From Isoetes taiwanensis (lineage: Eukaryota; Streptophyta; Lycopodiopsida; Isoetales; Isoetaceae): a stretch of 64,000 nucleotides of DNA. A model generated the notes under the pieces. That model searched no databases. It was given only the letters and a program-made list of their open reading frames with translations, and had not been told where the DNA came from. The translations under genes and the position numbers were made by a program. The stretch covers positions 5,247,310 to 5,311,309 of the forward strand of contig JAJEKV010000025.1 in the NCBI GenBank assembly GCA_021234155.1. Reading direction: 5' to 3'. Positions 1-11,312 of the stretch are shown one piece after another; the stretch's first letter is position 1; each line of letters starts with the position of its first letter.

Positions 1-1200
1 TATAAAATGTTAAGGTGGCAGTCAGGAATAACAGGGAAAAGAGGGTCCAGAACTAGATTAATGTATGAATAGCAAAATCGAAGTTGTCATTGGTTTGGCA
101 AAGAATTTTTAACACTACTTGATCAATGGCGGCATTTTTCTATGACATATCACGGTCAATTCTATATATAGATTCAGATCTTGTCGGTAGTGATCTTACT
201 CATAGATGTACCACAGGGTGTATCATTGTCAAGTTAGAGTGATATTCTAGCTTGGGCATCTCTAAAAAGCTATCAGCGAGAGTTGAGCACGAATCTATCA
301 CCATAGGGCATGTGTCAAGTTAGGCAGTGATCTTCTAGCATGGGCATCTGTAACCAGCAAACTGCGAGTTGAACACATCCAACACAGAGCCGTAAGGCAA
401 TGTATACAGAGTTAGAAAAGTGTTATGATTAGTGCACTGATTTACAAGCCAGGACAATTAACCAGAATTTCTGAAATAACAAAGCAAAGCCTGCACAACA
501 GAAAAGAAAACGTTGATAGACATTATATCAAATCTGTTGAATATCCTACGTAAACATATCCTGATTATCTTTCACAAGGAAATAACGCTGGTTGTAAAGA
601 TCTTACCAAGAAAGTCCAAATAAAAGTGTGGCAGGAAGACGGTATTCTTTTGCCTCCAAGCTTGGCCCATAGCAAAGGCATCTAGTCATGGCCATTATTA
701 TTCCCTAGAGCTGCTGACATGTCCTTTCATAAAGTGGCAGAATCTCATCTTCTTTTCCACTCCTATCTAGGCTCACTCAGTCCATACCTCACCTTGCTTT
801 CAGGTTCTTGGTATCATGGTTGAAGGCAGATTTGGGTGGGCGTTTGGGGAGACTAGCAAGGGCGCCTGGAGCTATTTCCAAAAACTTACCATTCGGGTAA
901 ATATCCAGTGAAGGAGAAGCTGATTTTCCACTGCTGACTGGCATAGGGTGTTTCTATTAGGCGCTTGTATCCTGCTGTATCTTTCTTTCATTTCTAAATA
1001 ATGATCCAAAGTATTCATGGTACCAGAGCTCAGGGCTTGGGATGAAACTTAGCATAAATCACCTTGGGGAAACTTTGTTAGCTTTTTAGGATTAGGCGCT
1101 TCAATTTGAAAACTCAAAGAGGCAAGCTTATGCAAAGAAAGAAACGGAAATGACAAACGACAAGTAGGACAAATTAGCAAACAAGTACATCAAATTAGCA
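1..1200. other. Non-coding stretch, no gene seen
   Basis: I see no convincing coding frame. The only structure is an imperfect tandem duplication of roughly 85-90 bp between about 208 and 385. Both copies contain the order 'TGTCAAGTTAG - GTGAT - TTCTAGC - TGGGCATCT - GAGTTGA'. The rest looks like ordinary AT-rich plant intergenic or intron sequence. Confidence 0.5.
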
Positions 1201-1562
1201 AACAAATGATACAACATGGACTCCTATGACAATCCATGGACAAACAGACTATCTATTGAAACTTAGACTATCTATTGAAACTGACAAAATATGTTGTTCT
1301 TGGATTGGCAGATTGAGCATCAGACAGAAAAGTTGATATCTTTGCCACTGTTAGAGCAGCAATACCTCTAAAATGATAAGATGCATTTGCATTATGGATA
1401 GGACAGTATTCACAAACTTGTCTACCAAAAAGCACAAACATGCTACAACATTTCCTTGTGCTATAAGAACAAGTGCTTAAACCTCTAAGCAATACATAAA
1501 CCTATAGATCAAATGTGTAATTCAATGTACAAGTGGATGTAGCCATACACGAGACCTCAGCT

Positions 1563-1812
1563 TCACGGCCGAGCGTTGTAAGAGAGATCAATGTCCTTCA
1601 AAATGTCTTTGTTATCTTCAACGTCGTCTTGGTCAGTCGGTTCATCGTGTTCCTCGGACTCGTCATGTTCATCTGATGATGATGATGATGAGCAGCTAAG
1701 CACCACGTGCCTGTTTGTGGTGATATGATGCTTTTTGGGATTTCTGCGTGCTCCTTGTGCAGATGTTTCAGCAATACTAGAAGAATTATGGGATTGGCGG
1801 CGTTTCTTTGGC
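1563..1812 (-). CDS. Possible last exon with acidic/serine-rich C-terminus, unknown gene
   Basis: A minus-strand frame runs from a plausible splice acceptor (…TATGTGCAG, boundary near 1812/1813) to a stop at 1563. It encodes about 82 residues. The block starts with a basic patch (PKKRRQ), continues with RRNPKKHH, then a run of six serines, then an Asp/Glu-rich stretch (DEHDESEEHDEPTDQDDVED), and ends LSYNARP. A basic patch followed by an acidic tail is common in nuclear proteins, but no family is recognisable. No clear upstream exon was found between 1.9 and 3 kb on the minus strand, so this may be the end of a gene with long introns, a gene fragment, or a chance frame. The GAT/CAT triplet run at 1670-1690 encodes the serine run and is low complexity. 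Confidence 0.3.
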
Positions 1813-1899
1813 CTGCACATATATTAACAGCTTTAGAATGATACCTAAAACTAGCATTAGCTGCGGTAAGCTTCATTGACAAAGCTATTGATAGAGCTA

Positions 1900-3050
1900 A
1901 GTGTGAGAGCTAAAAGCGGTGGCGATGGTAAAAGATACCTACCAAAGTTCATACGTAGCATTATAATACCATGACCAGAAGATACTTGTAAAAAAAAATG
2001 ATAAAGAAAACTAGAAAAAAGATAATGGCGACATCTCGTGGCATCACGCGTGACTGAAACCTAGCCTAGCTAAGTGGCCAGTAAACTATCTCCTTTACAT
2101 TGATGAACTTTCCTTGATTGCATCCCAATCTTGTTATATGCTATGATGTGATTAGATAACCCTTCTCCCCGGTGTCTTCACAAACACTTAATAGCATTAG
2201 AAAAGAAAGGAACTCCAAGTTCTTTGCGTAGGAGGATCTGCGGGGCTGGTACAATTGGAGTTTGAATCTACAATTCCAAAAAGTGGGTCTTTGCATCACC
2301 AAGAGATTTTGAAATAGCTCTAGTGAGGTTCGCGAGAACTTCTTTGGTGGCATAGAACAAGACCTTTGTTCTTTTCTTGTGGCGATCTGTTCAAGGTCGA
2401 AATGGCAAAACTGGATGCCAATATACAACTCCACTTTTGGGGTGTTTTGACATGCAGAAGGCATGGAAGATGTGTTGGATCCAAATTTCATGCTTCACCA
2501 AAAGAATCAGAACAAGACCTTGAGTATGCTCAAGTTGAGTACTCACCAAATTGCAGATGCATACATATCAAAGAGGTTTGACTCCTGCTTTTGAGTATGT
2601 TGTTACAAACAATGAGATGAGAGACTTTCAATAAGTTGACTCCAATTCTAACGCACTTCTTAAAATTTGATTTTGATGAAAGGAAATTGAATCTTTCTTT
2701 AGGCTTGGATTGATGAGATGGTATAGGAGCTTATTACTAATATAAACATGCTAGACTTTAGAAGTTTGTTTATCAAGGGCGTCCTCTTCCTATAAACTGC
2801 GGTCCAATTTTTTAGCAGCTCTCAAAAGTACCTTTGCTTTCGGTCGATCAGAACCTTTGCTTTCGGACGAATTGTGAAAGACTATACATCCCATATTTGG
2901 AATCAGTGGATTTGAACCACCATATGAAGCAATTGTTAACCGTGCAATAAATTAAATAGCAGCACAAAATGTTCTACTAATTAGGTAACCTAATCTTACC
3001 TCTCTTTATGCTTCCTTTCATTTCCAATATTCCTCTCCTGTTCATTTCTT
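1900..3050. other. No supported gene
   Basis: Short frames on both strands (for example minus 2141-2491 and plus 2366-2581) overlap each other antisense. They show no domain, composition bias or splice framing that would favour either. A local duplication of 'CTTTGCTTTCGG' occurs near 2834-2862. Nothing else is recognised. Confidence 0.4.
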
Positions 3051-3054
3051 GATG

Positions 3055-3323
3055 GCTTGAAGGATGCATTTGAATCATCCCTTCACGAGTCCTTAATTAC
3101 TCGATTTTCCAACTCTGTCATCAATGCACTTAAGACATCCTCCGGAACATTAGCAAGAAAGGTGGACAATGGATTACTTGCATTGGGCCTTCTCTGTAGC
3201 TACACCTTTGCCTTTGTCGGATCTATTGGAGAGACGAGAGAGAAAAACAACGGTTATATTCTAAAAGTGGAAACACCTCAGGAACCGGGGAATAAGCAAA
3301 AGCGTATTTCTTACTTCACGTAG
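3055..3323 (+). CDS. Possible exon of an IFRD-like (interferon-related developmental regulator family) protein
   Basis: A plus-strand frame reads DAFESSLHESLITRF…, then NALKTSSGTLARK…, then LLALGLLCSYTFAFVGS, then ETRE. The spacing and pattern resemble the N-terminal helical-repeat part of plant IFRD proteins: an 'ESF…' helix, then 'L..S.KKGS..E.ALA', then 'A.GLLALT.G.G…E'. A plausible acceptor (…GCTTGAAG) sits just before the DAFES start. The match is from memory of the family pattern, so it is weak. No flanking exons were found. The frame ends in a stop at 3321-3323. It may be an exon remnant or a fragment picked up by the neighbouring CACTA element. It could also be a chance frame. Confidence 0.25.
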
Positions 3324-3499
3324 AAGCACGAGAGCAATCACATAAACCGGCGAGTTCGAGAGCAGCGGGGATATAAGATCGAAAGTAGCGAGAGATATAG
3401 AAGATCGGGGCATTGGCAAGACTTCGGCATGGCTTCGATCGGCGTAAGCGGTAATGATTTAATCGCGCCTTTTTTTTTCCTGTTATTTCTTTTCTATTG

Positions 3500-4090
3500 C
3501 GTTAGGTTTAGGTTCTTTTCGAGGCAATGTTTCTACCATGGACCCAATTGAAGAAATGTAGTTTTTAAATTTCGATTTACCTTTTGATTTTACCATGTGC
3601 AAAATTTTTGGGTTCTTTTGGACTGCTTTGTTTATAATGGATCTATTCGAAAATTGCATATGAATTAGGATTTCTAGGCAATATTTGTAGCATGGGTCTT
3701 GTGCCACTACATTTGCAAATGTAAAATGTAAAATGTTTTGTCAATTGAAATGTTGTTTTTTTACTTTAGATTTTTTTTTTGCTAGGCAATATTCTTACCA
3801 TAGGTTTTTGTGTCACTAGATCCATGCAAAAATTGTGTATGAATTATGAAATGTTTCTTTTTTTACTTTCAATTTGTTTCGAGGCAATATTTCTATCATT
3901 GGTCTTGAGCCACTACATTTTCAAATGTAAAATTTTTTGGGGTCAATTTTTTTACCATTGTTTGTGTCACTAGATCCATTTCAAAATGTCAATTGAAATG
4001 TTGTTTTTTACTTTTGATTCTTTTTTTTTTTTTTTGCTAGGCAATATTCTTACCATAGGTTTTGTGTCACTAGATCCATTTCCAAATGTC
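3500..4090. repeat. Degenerate tandem repeat before the CACTA coding region
   Basis: About five diverged units share the blocks 'GGCAATATT(C/T)…ACCAT', 'GTGTCACTAGATCC' or 'GAGCCACTACATT', 'CAAATGTAAAAT', 'CAATTGAAATGTTG' and a poly(T) run. The units begin near 3521, 3680, 3784, 3880 and 4040, giving a period of roughly 100-130 bp. The array lies immediately 5' of the first transposase-like frame, where CACTA elements carry their subterminal repeats. That is the most likely role. No CACTA terminus was found upstream of it. Confidence 0.6.
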
Positions 4091-4092
4091 AA

Positions 4093-4410
4093 ATGACGAG
4101 CTCTGGAACTAGTAGCTACAATAGTGGGAACGATTGTTTGCCACGCCAGTGGCCAAATCATCTTCTTCGACCTCCTCTTCATCAAATTCATCATCCTCCT
4201 CCCGGACAAAGATATAGGAAAAGGGCTAGGAGACCCGACGGAAGTTCTCTACCTTAATTCGAGGCACTTGTTGGTGCAATAAATGTAATGGCAAGACAAG
4301 TCGTTCATATCGCATTCGGCGGGATCATGAAGCAAAGTATGGAATATGTAATTCGACCAAACAACGCAACTTGATGAAAAAAACAATCTCGAGCGTGGCG
4401 CAAATATTGT
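4093..4410 (+). pseudogene. CACTA transposase N-terminal region
   Basis: An ATG at 4093 opens a 54-codon frame (MTSSGTSS… to GSSLP) closed by a stop at 4255-4257. The next frame then reads RGTCWCNKCNGKTSRSYRIR followed by RDHEAKYGI, ending at a stop near 4410. The pattern C-x-C-x2-C…GK…R…R.H…YG is the usual N-terminal block of plant CACTA transposases, in front of the long TNP2 domain. The two parts are in different frames, so there is an intron, a frameshift or a sequence error between them. The block sits about 500 bp upstream of the next recognisable segment, leaving a poorly conserved gap at 4410-4880. Confidence 0.65.
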
Positions 4411-4929
4411 GAGTGTATCACATCTATCTTCCTTTCTTTATGTTTTTATTTGTTCCAAATGGGAGAAAAATGTAAGTTTCGTCGTCGCTTGTAACATGTC
4501 TTGTGTATCTTCATTCTTCCATTTATATTCACTTCTTATACATCTTTATGTGGCCATATAGTCACCTAGTGAAGCGTCTAGCTCGCATAGTACTTTTGTT
4601 GGTGAGGAGGCAATTCACGATATGATCACAAATTTTTTCCAATAAACCAAAGAAGCCAATAGTGGTGCAAAAATGATGGTGCCCATGAAGTAGATGATGA
4701 GCCATGCATTGATAAGGCAACATATCTCCATAATGAGGCAAGCACACCATTGTTCCCAAATGCCCGTGTATCTCGCCTTGCCACATGTATGCTTATTCTA
4801 AATCTCCAACACAAAGTTGGTTGGAGCAACAATAGTGTGTCCGAACTTTTCAGGTATGTACATATACTTCATTCTTTATTTTTGGTGTGGGGGGGTTCAT
4901 ATGGATATACTTACTTGATGTTTTTATAG

Positions 4930-6433
4930 TTTGCTTGATAAGATATTACCGGATGGTCATTGTCTTCCAAAATCTAGAGCGGGAAGCTAGAGAACTATTA
5001 CGATCCTTGGGATTTTGGAGTATAATGTTGTGCATGCATGTGTCAATGATTGTATCTTATTTACATAAAGACTATGCAAACCATGATTCATGTCCAATGT
5101 GTAAAGAAGCACGTTATGAAGAAGGTAGGAAGACAAAGGTGGCACGAAAGGTTTTACGTCACATGCCTATAATTCCTCGCCTTAGTCATATGTTTGATCA
5201 CCAACCCTAGCAGATTACATGGATTACCATGCACGGCATCGTGCTTGATGGAAAAATGAGAATACCTGCTGATGGGACTTTGTGGAAATATATAGAAGAG
5301 AGGTGGCCCATATTTGCATTGGAACCTACCTAATGTTAGGCTTGGGCTAGGGATTGATGGTGTTTGCCATGGGGGACTAGATCATCCTCGCATAGTGTGT
5401 GGGCGGTGGCGTTGTGAATTATAATATCCCACCATGGATGGCCACAAAACCTGGCCACATCATCTTGACTTTGATCATTCGAGCACGTATGTGTATATGA
5501 GTTATTTTTACTTTGCATTAAGCATAAAATGGGCTATTACAGGAAAGTACAAAGTGAAAAATATGGATGTATACTTAGAACCTTTAGTAGAAGAACTTGA
5601 AGTTTTGTGGAAGGGAGTGCATATGTACGACATCTCTAAAACTCCACATGACTTTACGTTCCATGGGATGTTATGCTTTACTCTTCATGATTATCCAGGT
5701 TTTTCTGAAGCTTCAGGTATGATATAGTAAGAGTGCAAAATCATATTAGTTATTACTCTAGTACCTTACCTTCCATTTTTATTGCAGGTCTACAAACAAG
5801 TGGTGCATGTGGATGCCCATCTTGTGGGACTAGCTTAACCTCTTATAGGTCAAAACATCTGAAGAAACAAATATATTTGGGGCATAAAAAGTACTTGCCA
5901 GAGGGCCATTCTGCACGTGGCTCTAATGAGATGCCGAAGCCAAAGCGATGGACACCCAAGGATTGGTTGGATGCTTGGCAGGAGATGAATCCCAATGTGG
6001 ATTATTTGACTGGTTATAAGGATTCCAATGCAAAAACTCCTCCTGGAATGAAGAGGTTATCAATTTTTTATAGGTTGGAGTACTGGACTGACTTGGAGTT
6101 GGTCCATTTACTAGACCCTATGCACATTTTCAAGAATGTTGCTCATTCTCTTTGGCAACATTTAACAGGAGAATGGGAAACCTTGGGTGCTAGGATGGAT
6201 CTGAAAGAGCAAAAAATAAAAAGGAAATATTGGCCCATCAGGAGGGTAGGCAAAGAAGACTACGACGTGGAAACAAGGTGCATGGGTCCTAGGAAAGCAA
6301 TGGGCGAAGTGAACAAGAGGATAGCAAAGGTGCGCACACCAACCGGATATGGGGCTTCTTTGAGAAAGGCATTTACTAAAAAAGGTGGCCTCACTGGATT
6401 AAAGACACATGATTGGCATAAGTTTCTTCAGGT
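4930..6433 (+). pseudogene. TNP2-type CACTA transposase core (Transposase_21 family)
   Basis: Several plus-strand blocks follow the TNP2 order. First comes the zinc-binding-like CPMCKEARYEEGRKTK and KVLRHMPIIPRLSHMF (4960-5205). Next, LDGKMRIPADGTLWKYIEER…WPIFALEP (about 5245-5330). Then MDVYLEPLVEELEVLWKG…HDYPGF (5560-5717). Finally GACGCPSCGTSLTSYRSKHL, YLGHKKYLPEGH, LDPMHIFKNVAHSL and LKTHDWHKFLQ (5788-6433). A probable intron runs from about 5718 (CAG/GTATGA) to 5787 (TATTGCAG). Another donor (CAG/GTATAC) follows KFLQ near 6433. TNP2 is the DDE-type nuclease that binds CACTA subterminal repeats and catalyses excision. Stops and frame changes near 5210 and 5335 make the copy non-functional as read. 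Confidence 0.85.
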
Positions 6434-6818
6434 ATACTTTGGTTCTTGTGCTTTCATTTCTTGGAATAAATTGTATTGCTGACATGCAATGATATTAAGT
6501 GGACTTTGCGAAGATATACTTCCATGTGTGATCGGCGACTTCTTGACTCCACAAGTAAGGAGTATTATATTTCGATTGGGTAAATTTGCAAGGTGGGTCT
6601 CTTCCAAAAGAAATTGAAGTGGCGAGATATCAAAAGTGGAGGAGGAAGTGATTATCTTTGCTTTGTGACATTGAAAAGGAATTTCCCACCGCCTTTTCTT
6701 GACCTCCGGTACTACTAAAGAAATGTTATGTAGTCATACGTAGCAACTCTGATCTGATTTTATTTCTAGCGATTATACGCATAATTAACAAAGGTGCTTA
6801 CATACATAGGTACATCTC

Positions 6819-7376
6819 TTGATGCATATTCCAAATGAGATAAGGTTAGCGGGACACGCTCCCAAAGAATGGATGTTCTTTCTGGAGCGCTACATGAAGG
6901 TGCTCAAAAACTTTGTGCGTCAAATGGCAAAACCGGAGGGTTGCATGGCTGAAGGCCATCTTGTCCAAGAAACATTATTTTATCTAAATGATGCCACTAT
7001 CTCATGCCATCCAGATGCTCCTAAATTGTGGGAAAAAGAAGAACTCAAAGAGATTACGTCAGAAGTATTACAAGGTAATGGAGTAGAACGAAGTTTGAGT
7101 GATGACATGCTTATTGCTATAAGCACATTTGTCCTTAATAATACTGCAAGTTTGCAACCGTGGAGGGACATATACGAAATTGCTAAGGAGGATGCACATA
7201 GAAGGTCAACGGGACGATCAATGGGACAATCTAGTTTACCAGATGTTATGGATAGTGCATGGTTGTTGGCTCATATGGACGAAGCTAAAGATCGTGGCCA
7301 AGGTATTCCGGATGATGATTATGAGCTTGCCCTTGGTTGTAGCAAGAAGGTAAAAATTATAAATCTACGGTCCTAA
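6819..7376 (+). pseudogene. CACTA transposase C-terminal DUF4218 block
   Basis: The frame reads MMHIPNEIRLAGHAPKEWMF…FLERYMKVLKNFVRQMAKPEG and CMAEGHLVQETLFYL. This matches the DUF4218 pattern 'H…EI.L.G….RWMYP.ERY…LK..VRN.A.PEGSIAEGYL.EE', which in plant CACTA proteins lies directly after the TNP2 core. It continues about 100 residues further (…PWRDIYEIAKEDAHRRS…) and leaves the frame near a likely donor around 7350 (AAG/GTAAAA). The preceding 6440-6815 stretch should hold the end of the TNP2 core, but it is badly broken and no convincing frame remains. Confidence 0.75.
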
Positions 7377-7419
7377 ATTTCATTCTCTTTATACTGTATT
7401 ACTCATAACTATTATAATT

Positions 7420-8148
7420 TGGTTCTAGGCGCGATTCTATACTTCAATGTGGGCATATGGACAAACATCTTAGCATCAACAATGTTGATAAGTGTAGGGT
7501 TACATTTGATTGAGGCATCGGCGTAAATTTGAACAAAAAGTCAATCTAGTAATTGGGGATCGCAACCTTCCGGAGAGTAACCTGGATTATGTAGGAATCT
7601 GACCGGACATTATTGAGTTGGATTATCCTTGATTTCATGTCAATGTCTTGAAGGCACGATGGTTCAAAGTTGTATATAGAGGTCGTTGGCAAAAGCAGTT
7701 AGGACTCATCCATCCGGATTTATGGAAGTGGATTCTTCAAAGGTATTAATAAATGAAAAGAACCTTTTCGTGTTTCCAAGTCGGGTTGAGCAGATATTTA
7801 TCCATGAGAATCCTAATGACACAAACGGTGGATTGTCGTACATTGTCAACCAAGAGCTCGGCGATATAATTGCTTTATCTGGCGATGATGCTGATGATGT
7901 TGATGGTGGTGGTGGTGGTGGTGGCCCCGCATGAGGCTGTTCTAGACATCACTAATAATGATGATGACACATTATTGCATGACAAAGGAGAAGGAGAAGG
8001 AGAAGGAGAAGGAGAAGGAGAAGACATTGAAGAGGAGGGTGCATATTTGGGAGAAGGTTATCTCGAAAGTAATTTGCATGAGGAGGATATGGATGAACAT
8101 GTTTCTTTCGAATCACCATTAGCACTTTCCCACGAAGAGGGAGGTTGA
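7420..8148 (+). pseudogene. CACTA C-terminal DUF4216-like block and acidic repeat tail
   Basis: Broken plus-strand frames follow a probable acceptor near 7429 (GGTTCTAG/GCGCG). The readable block at 7686-7880 (HPSGFMEVDSSKVL…, FVFPSRVEQIFIHENPND) fits the DUF4216 tail of CACTA transposases, which normally reads 'GF..V….DPFILA.QA.QVFY..DP'. It then runs into low-complexity coding sequence: a GGT repeat (7905-7922) and, in another frame, a GAAGGA repeat (about 7985-8023) encoding a Gly-Glu run, followed by an acidic stretch to a stop at 8148. Simple-repeat slippage probably explains the frame change between the two. Confidence 0.5.
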
Positions 8149-8866
8149 TAAAGAAGCGAATTATGTGCTCAGATCTCCATTTAATTAAGCCAATCCATGT
8201 TCATGTTCATGATGAGGATTACGAAAGGCGAAGAAATTATTGGACATGCACATGATCGATACGAAGCAATTAGAGGTTTGGCTCTTCGTTTACATCTAGA
8301 TGATGATGAGATAGATGACATTGAGCATGATCTAGGTGAACAAATTGATGTGTTCACATATGAATAATCAACATTGTAATCTTATTGCAATTACTACTAT
8401 GGTTTAGATCATTTGATATTGAGTGTTGTCTTTCCAAATTTGTCGTCTCTAAATTATGGAACTATCACTAATTCCTTGTAAATCTTGAGAAACTAGAGGT
8501 TCCTCTTCTTGCTACTCATCCTCCGGGATCATCATTCAAGAGGAAGCGTCCATCCGTTGAGATGCAGCCTACAAGAGCGATCTAAATTGGACTGGCATTT
8601 GTTTGCACCTTCTTGCAATTCTATGAATTCATTTATTAAGTCATATAAAGAGTAGTTCTGGAGTTTGATATATGTTATGTACATTTAAGTATCTCATACT
8701 TGATGGATCTTGCCTTCCTAATAGGTTTGCTCCTTGGTTCACATTGTTCACCATTTACTATTCCCCTTCATCCAACTAGTTCTTAAATATCCAAATCATT
8801 CTTGAATCGTACCAAGTAATATCCCTTGGTGCAGTATTATATCTTATGTATGAATACACAACACAA

Positions 8867-9128
8867 TTTTGTTGAAATACTAGATACAAAGTTGGATGGC
8901 ATTCATTATAAGTCTTAAAGAAAATATTGTAGCGACATAGTTATAATGTTGTTTAAAAGTTGTTGCAACAATCCACTTAAATTGGACAAATGCTTCTCAC
9001 AATTCAGTTGAAATAATAGATAAAAATTTGGATACCATTTTGTTACAAGTCTTAAGAAAAGGTTGTTACATCTTAGTTATAATATTGTTCAAAATTTGTT
9101 GCAATAACCAACTTAAATTGCGATAAAA
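8867..9128. repeat. Two-copy tandem repeat in the CACTA 3' subterminal region
   Basis: Two imperfect copies about 137 bp apart (start near 8871 and near 9008) share 'GTTGAAATA-TAGATA-AAA-TTGGAT', 'ACAAGTCTTAA-GAAAA-TTGT', 'TTAGTTATAAT-TTGTT' and 'CACTTAAATTG'. They sit directly inside the 3' terminus of the CACTA element, consistent with subterminal repeat structure. Confidence 0.65.
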
Positions 9129-9139
9129 AAGTTGACAAA

Positions 9140-9303
9140 AGGATGTCATTGCATTGGACGGGATGTTTGACACTATGCACTAGACATAAACTTGACACAA
9201 CACAAGCACTTTGTGTCAAGATAGTAGCAGTCGACACAAAATTGACACTAGACTTATGCCTTGTCATAAGGGTTGACACTATACCCCCCATCCTCTTGTA
9301 GTG
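9140..9303 (+). repeat. CACTA 3' terminus with TTGACAC/GTGTCAA subterminal motifs
   Basis: The last 12 bases (9292-9303) are the complement of CACTACAAGAGG. Between 9165 and 9285 at least six copies of TTGACAC, GACACAA or GTGTCAA occur in both orientations, for example at 9168, 9190, 9212, 9234, 9243 and 9271. Clustered short motifs of this kind are the known transposase-binding sites of CACTA elements. Confidence 0.8.
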
Positions 9304-10128
9304 CGTGGACTAAATGTCAAGTCTGAAAATGAAAGAGTGCCACGTGGCAATCATGGATAAGCGGACAGGGCAGAATGAAACCTAAATTGCTTTTATGGCT
9401 GCGGAATAGAAACTGAGGCGCCGATTCCGCTCATGAGGTAAGCAACATGTTCTCCCTAGTTTCCATATTGTGACGGCCTAGAAATGGGTCACTGATTTCA
9501 GGACCCACTCCCAGCCAAGGGGGTTCACATAGTTTTGGCCGTACAAACCATGTGAGTGACCCGAAAGGGTTTGTTTTCCCCTTAAATCGTAGATATACTC
9601 GTACCTAGGGGTAGCTTTTTGGGGTTTTTAGGGCGATTTTGGCACTGTATATGGCTGGAAAGGGGGTTTCTGGAAAAATTCAAACACGTATATAAGGGGG
9701 TTTTTGCCGACCCCATGCACGCAGGTGGCATACCCCCATACGATAGGTGCATCCCCCGGGCTCCCAGCTCCCGCCGATCGCAGGACCCCCTGGAATCTGC
9801 TCCCCATTTTTCAAGCCGCCATATATCAAAAATTTTCTTTTATTGTTACTATGCGCCCCCATCTTTGGATATGCTCACACGTTTTTTGCTGAGGTCTGGA
9901 GTTTGACAGGAATATCTAGCTTGGCAGGAGTAGAGCATCTGCATATCAAATGCGTGATCCTCCATATGCTGGGTAGAGGGATATAGTAGACTTTTTTGTA
10001 ACTCTACTATTTGTAACTCGTTCATTTTTGTTATGTATTTTGCATCTAGGTCAAATATGCAATCATCTAATAAGTGAGTCAATGCAACACATCTGACATT
10101 TGATTAATGCTTTAGTGGGATGTTGCTA
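9304..10128. other. Sequence between CACTA and Helitrons, no recognised gene
   Basis: This stretch is more GC-rich than its surroundings between 9470 and 9890. It contains a TATA-like CGTATATAAG (about 9686-9695) and short overlapping frames on both strands that show no domain. The 9480-9550 part has a near-palindromic arrangement of GGGTCACTGA and GTGAGTGACCC. It may be a remnant of another element such as an LTR. I cannot identify it. Position 10128 is the A of the Helitron insertion site. Confidence 0.4.
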
Positions 10129-11243
10129 TCAACCTTTTAATTTGGGATTATCCGGTATGGCCAAAAAAGTATTTGGAATTTTTTTAAGATTGATTTTCTA
10201 AGGTTTTCAAAGTTTTGGAAGTTTTGGCCGTCGGAAAAAAAGTCCCGACACTCCAAAAATGGGGAAATATTTTGGGCTTTGGGTTTTTGCAGATAGAAAT
10301 GCCTAAAATGGCCAGTGCATGCCACGATTGCTCAGATCATGCAAGTTTTTTATAGTATTCCGGCCAAATAGTTGCATTTACATGCACTGCAGAAGATGAT
10401 TCATGCACTGCATAAACGAGTTCGGGCTTCTGGGAACCTGGTTGCCATTTCAGCAAAAGGGCTCCTTCCTCGAATGGAGCTTATCCTTTGTGCATGGAGC
10501 TTATGGATTTGGGCCGCTTGAGGCTTGGTACTTACTGTTCTGAGCAGAGTTTCTGTTCGTGATTGCAGAGATGGTAGCTAGGGATATGTGGGCAAGATCT
10601 GGATTCATCCTGCTCCTAGATACTGAAGATATTGATGTATATTTGCACCGTCTATTCATGTCATTTCCTTAACTTACATCATTTTTATTATTCTATACTC
10701 CACAGATTATGCATCCAAAATCCAGATCTTTATTTCAGTATCCTCAATTGAGGCTTCTTTCTTTGCAACGCTCTAAGTTGGAGTATCATTTAAACAGGGT
10801 TTGTCTTTCTTATAAAAAATTGCTAAGTGATGGTAACTTTTAGAAGTCGTCGTGGAGGCTTCAATGGTCCATTTACAGATTTGTAAGCCCCTCTGCATTT
10901 CTTTAAATAGACTTGCAACTATGATGCAGTGGCAAAGAATAAGCCTGTTTTGCATTTCCTTGAAGAGACTTGCAACTATGATGTAGTGGCAAAGATGAGC
11001 ATATTCTAGCAAACATTGTGCCAGTCAAAAGGAATTTGCAAGAATCTTCACAAGTAGGAGTGGAGATCAGTGCAACACTCCATTTCTCTCCCTTTAAACG
11101 TGAGAGGTCTAAGGTGGTAGAAATTCCTTAGACTACAGAAACATTTTGCAAGCATTGAATGTTCTTATATTATGATTTCTTCTTGAGCATCAATTACGGT
11201 TATTGTATTGGACGATGAAAATTTGTCGATTGTTGTTTCAGGA

Positions 11244-11312
11244 TGATGTCTCTAAGGAAGCATTATTCACGACCCATCCTTTATCTGATGGAGATTTATC
11301 GGATGGAGGTAA
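11244..11312 (+). other. Possible captured exon inside Helitron 1
   Basis: A short open block (DDVSKEALFTTHPLSDGDLS, then DG) lies between an acceptor-like TTGTTTCAG and a donor-like GGAG/GTAATA. Helitrons commonly carry host exon fragments flanked by intact splice sites. The block is too short to identify. It could be chance. Confidence 0.25.

Larger units (their letters stand above)
3480..9303 (+). mobile_element. Decayed CACTA (En/Spm, CMC) DNA transposon
   Basis: The 3' end is clear: the plus strand ends …CCTCTTGTAGTG at 9303, whose complement is CACTACAAGAGG, the canonical CACTA terminus. Just inside it are many TTGACAC/GTGTCAA motifs, typical subterminal transposase sites. The body contains, in order, an N-terminal CxxC-type DNA-binding block, the TNP2 transposase core, a DUF4218 block, a DUF4216-like block and an acidic tail, all on the plus strand. 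The matching 5' CACTACAAG terminus was not found between 1 and 4.1 kb, so the left boundary given is only where the 5' subterminal-like repeats begin. The base triplet after the 3' end is CGT, the expected 3-bp target duplication if intact. All frames are interrupted, so this copy is not autonomous. Confidence 0.85.

Noticed and set aside
3700-3920. GCCACTACATTT words as the missing CACTA 5' terminus
   Set aside because: They match CACTACA only by 7 bases, are repeated within the tandem array, and are not followed by AGAGG.
7984-8024. CRISPR-like or regulatory GAAGGA repeat
   Set aside because: It is a simple coding microsatellite (Gly-Glu run) in the CACTA tail.
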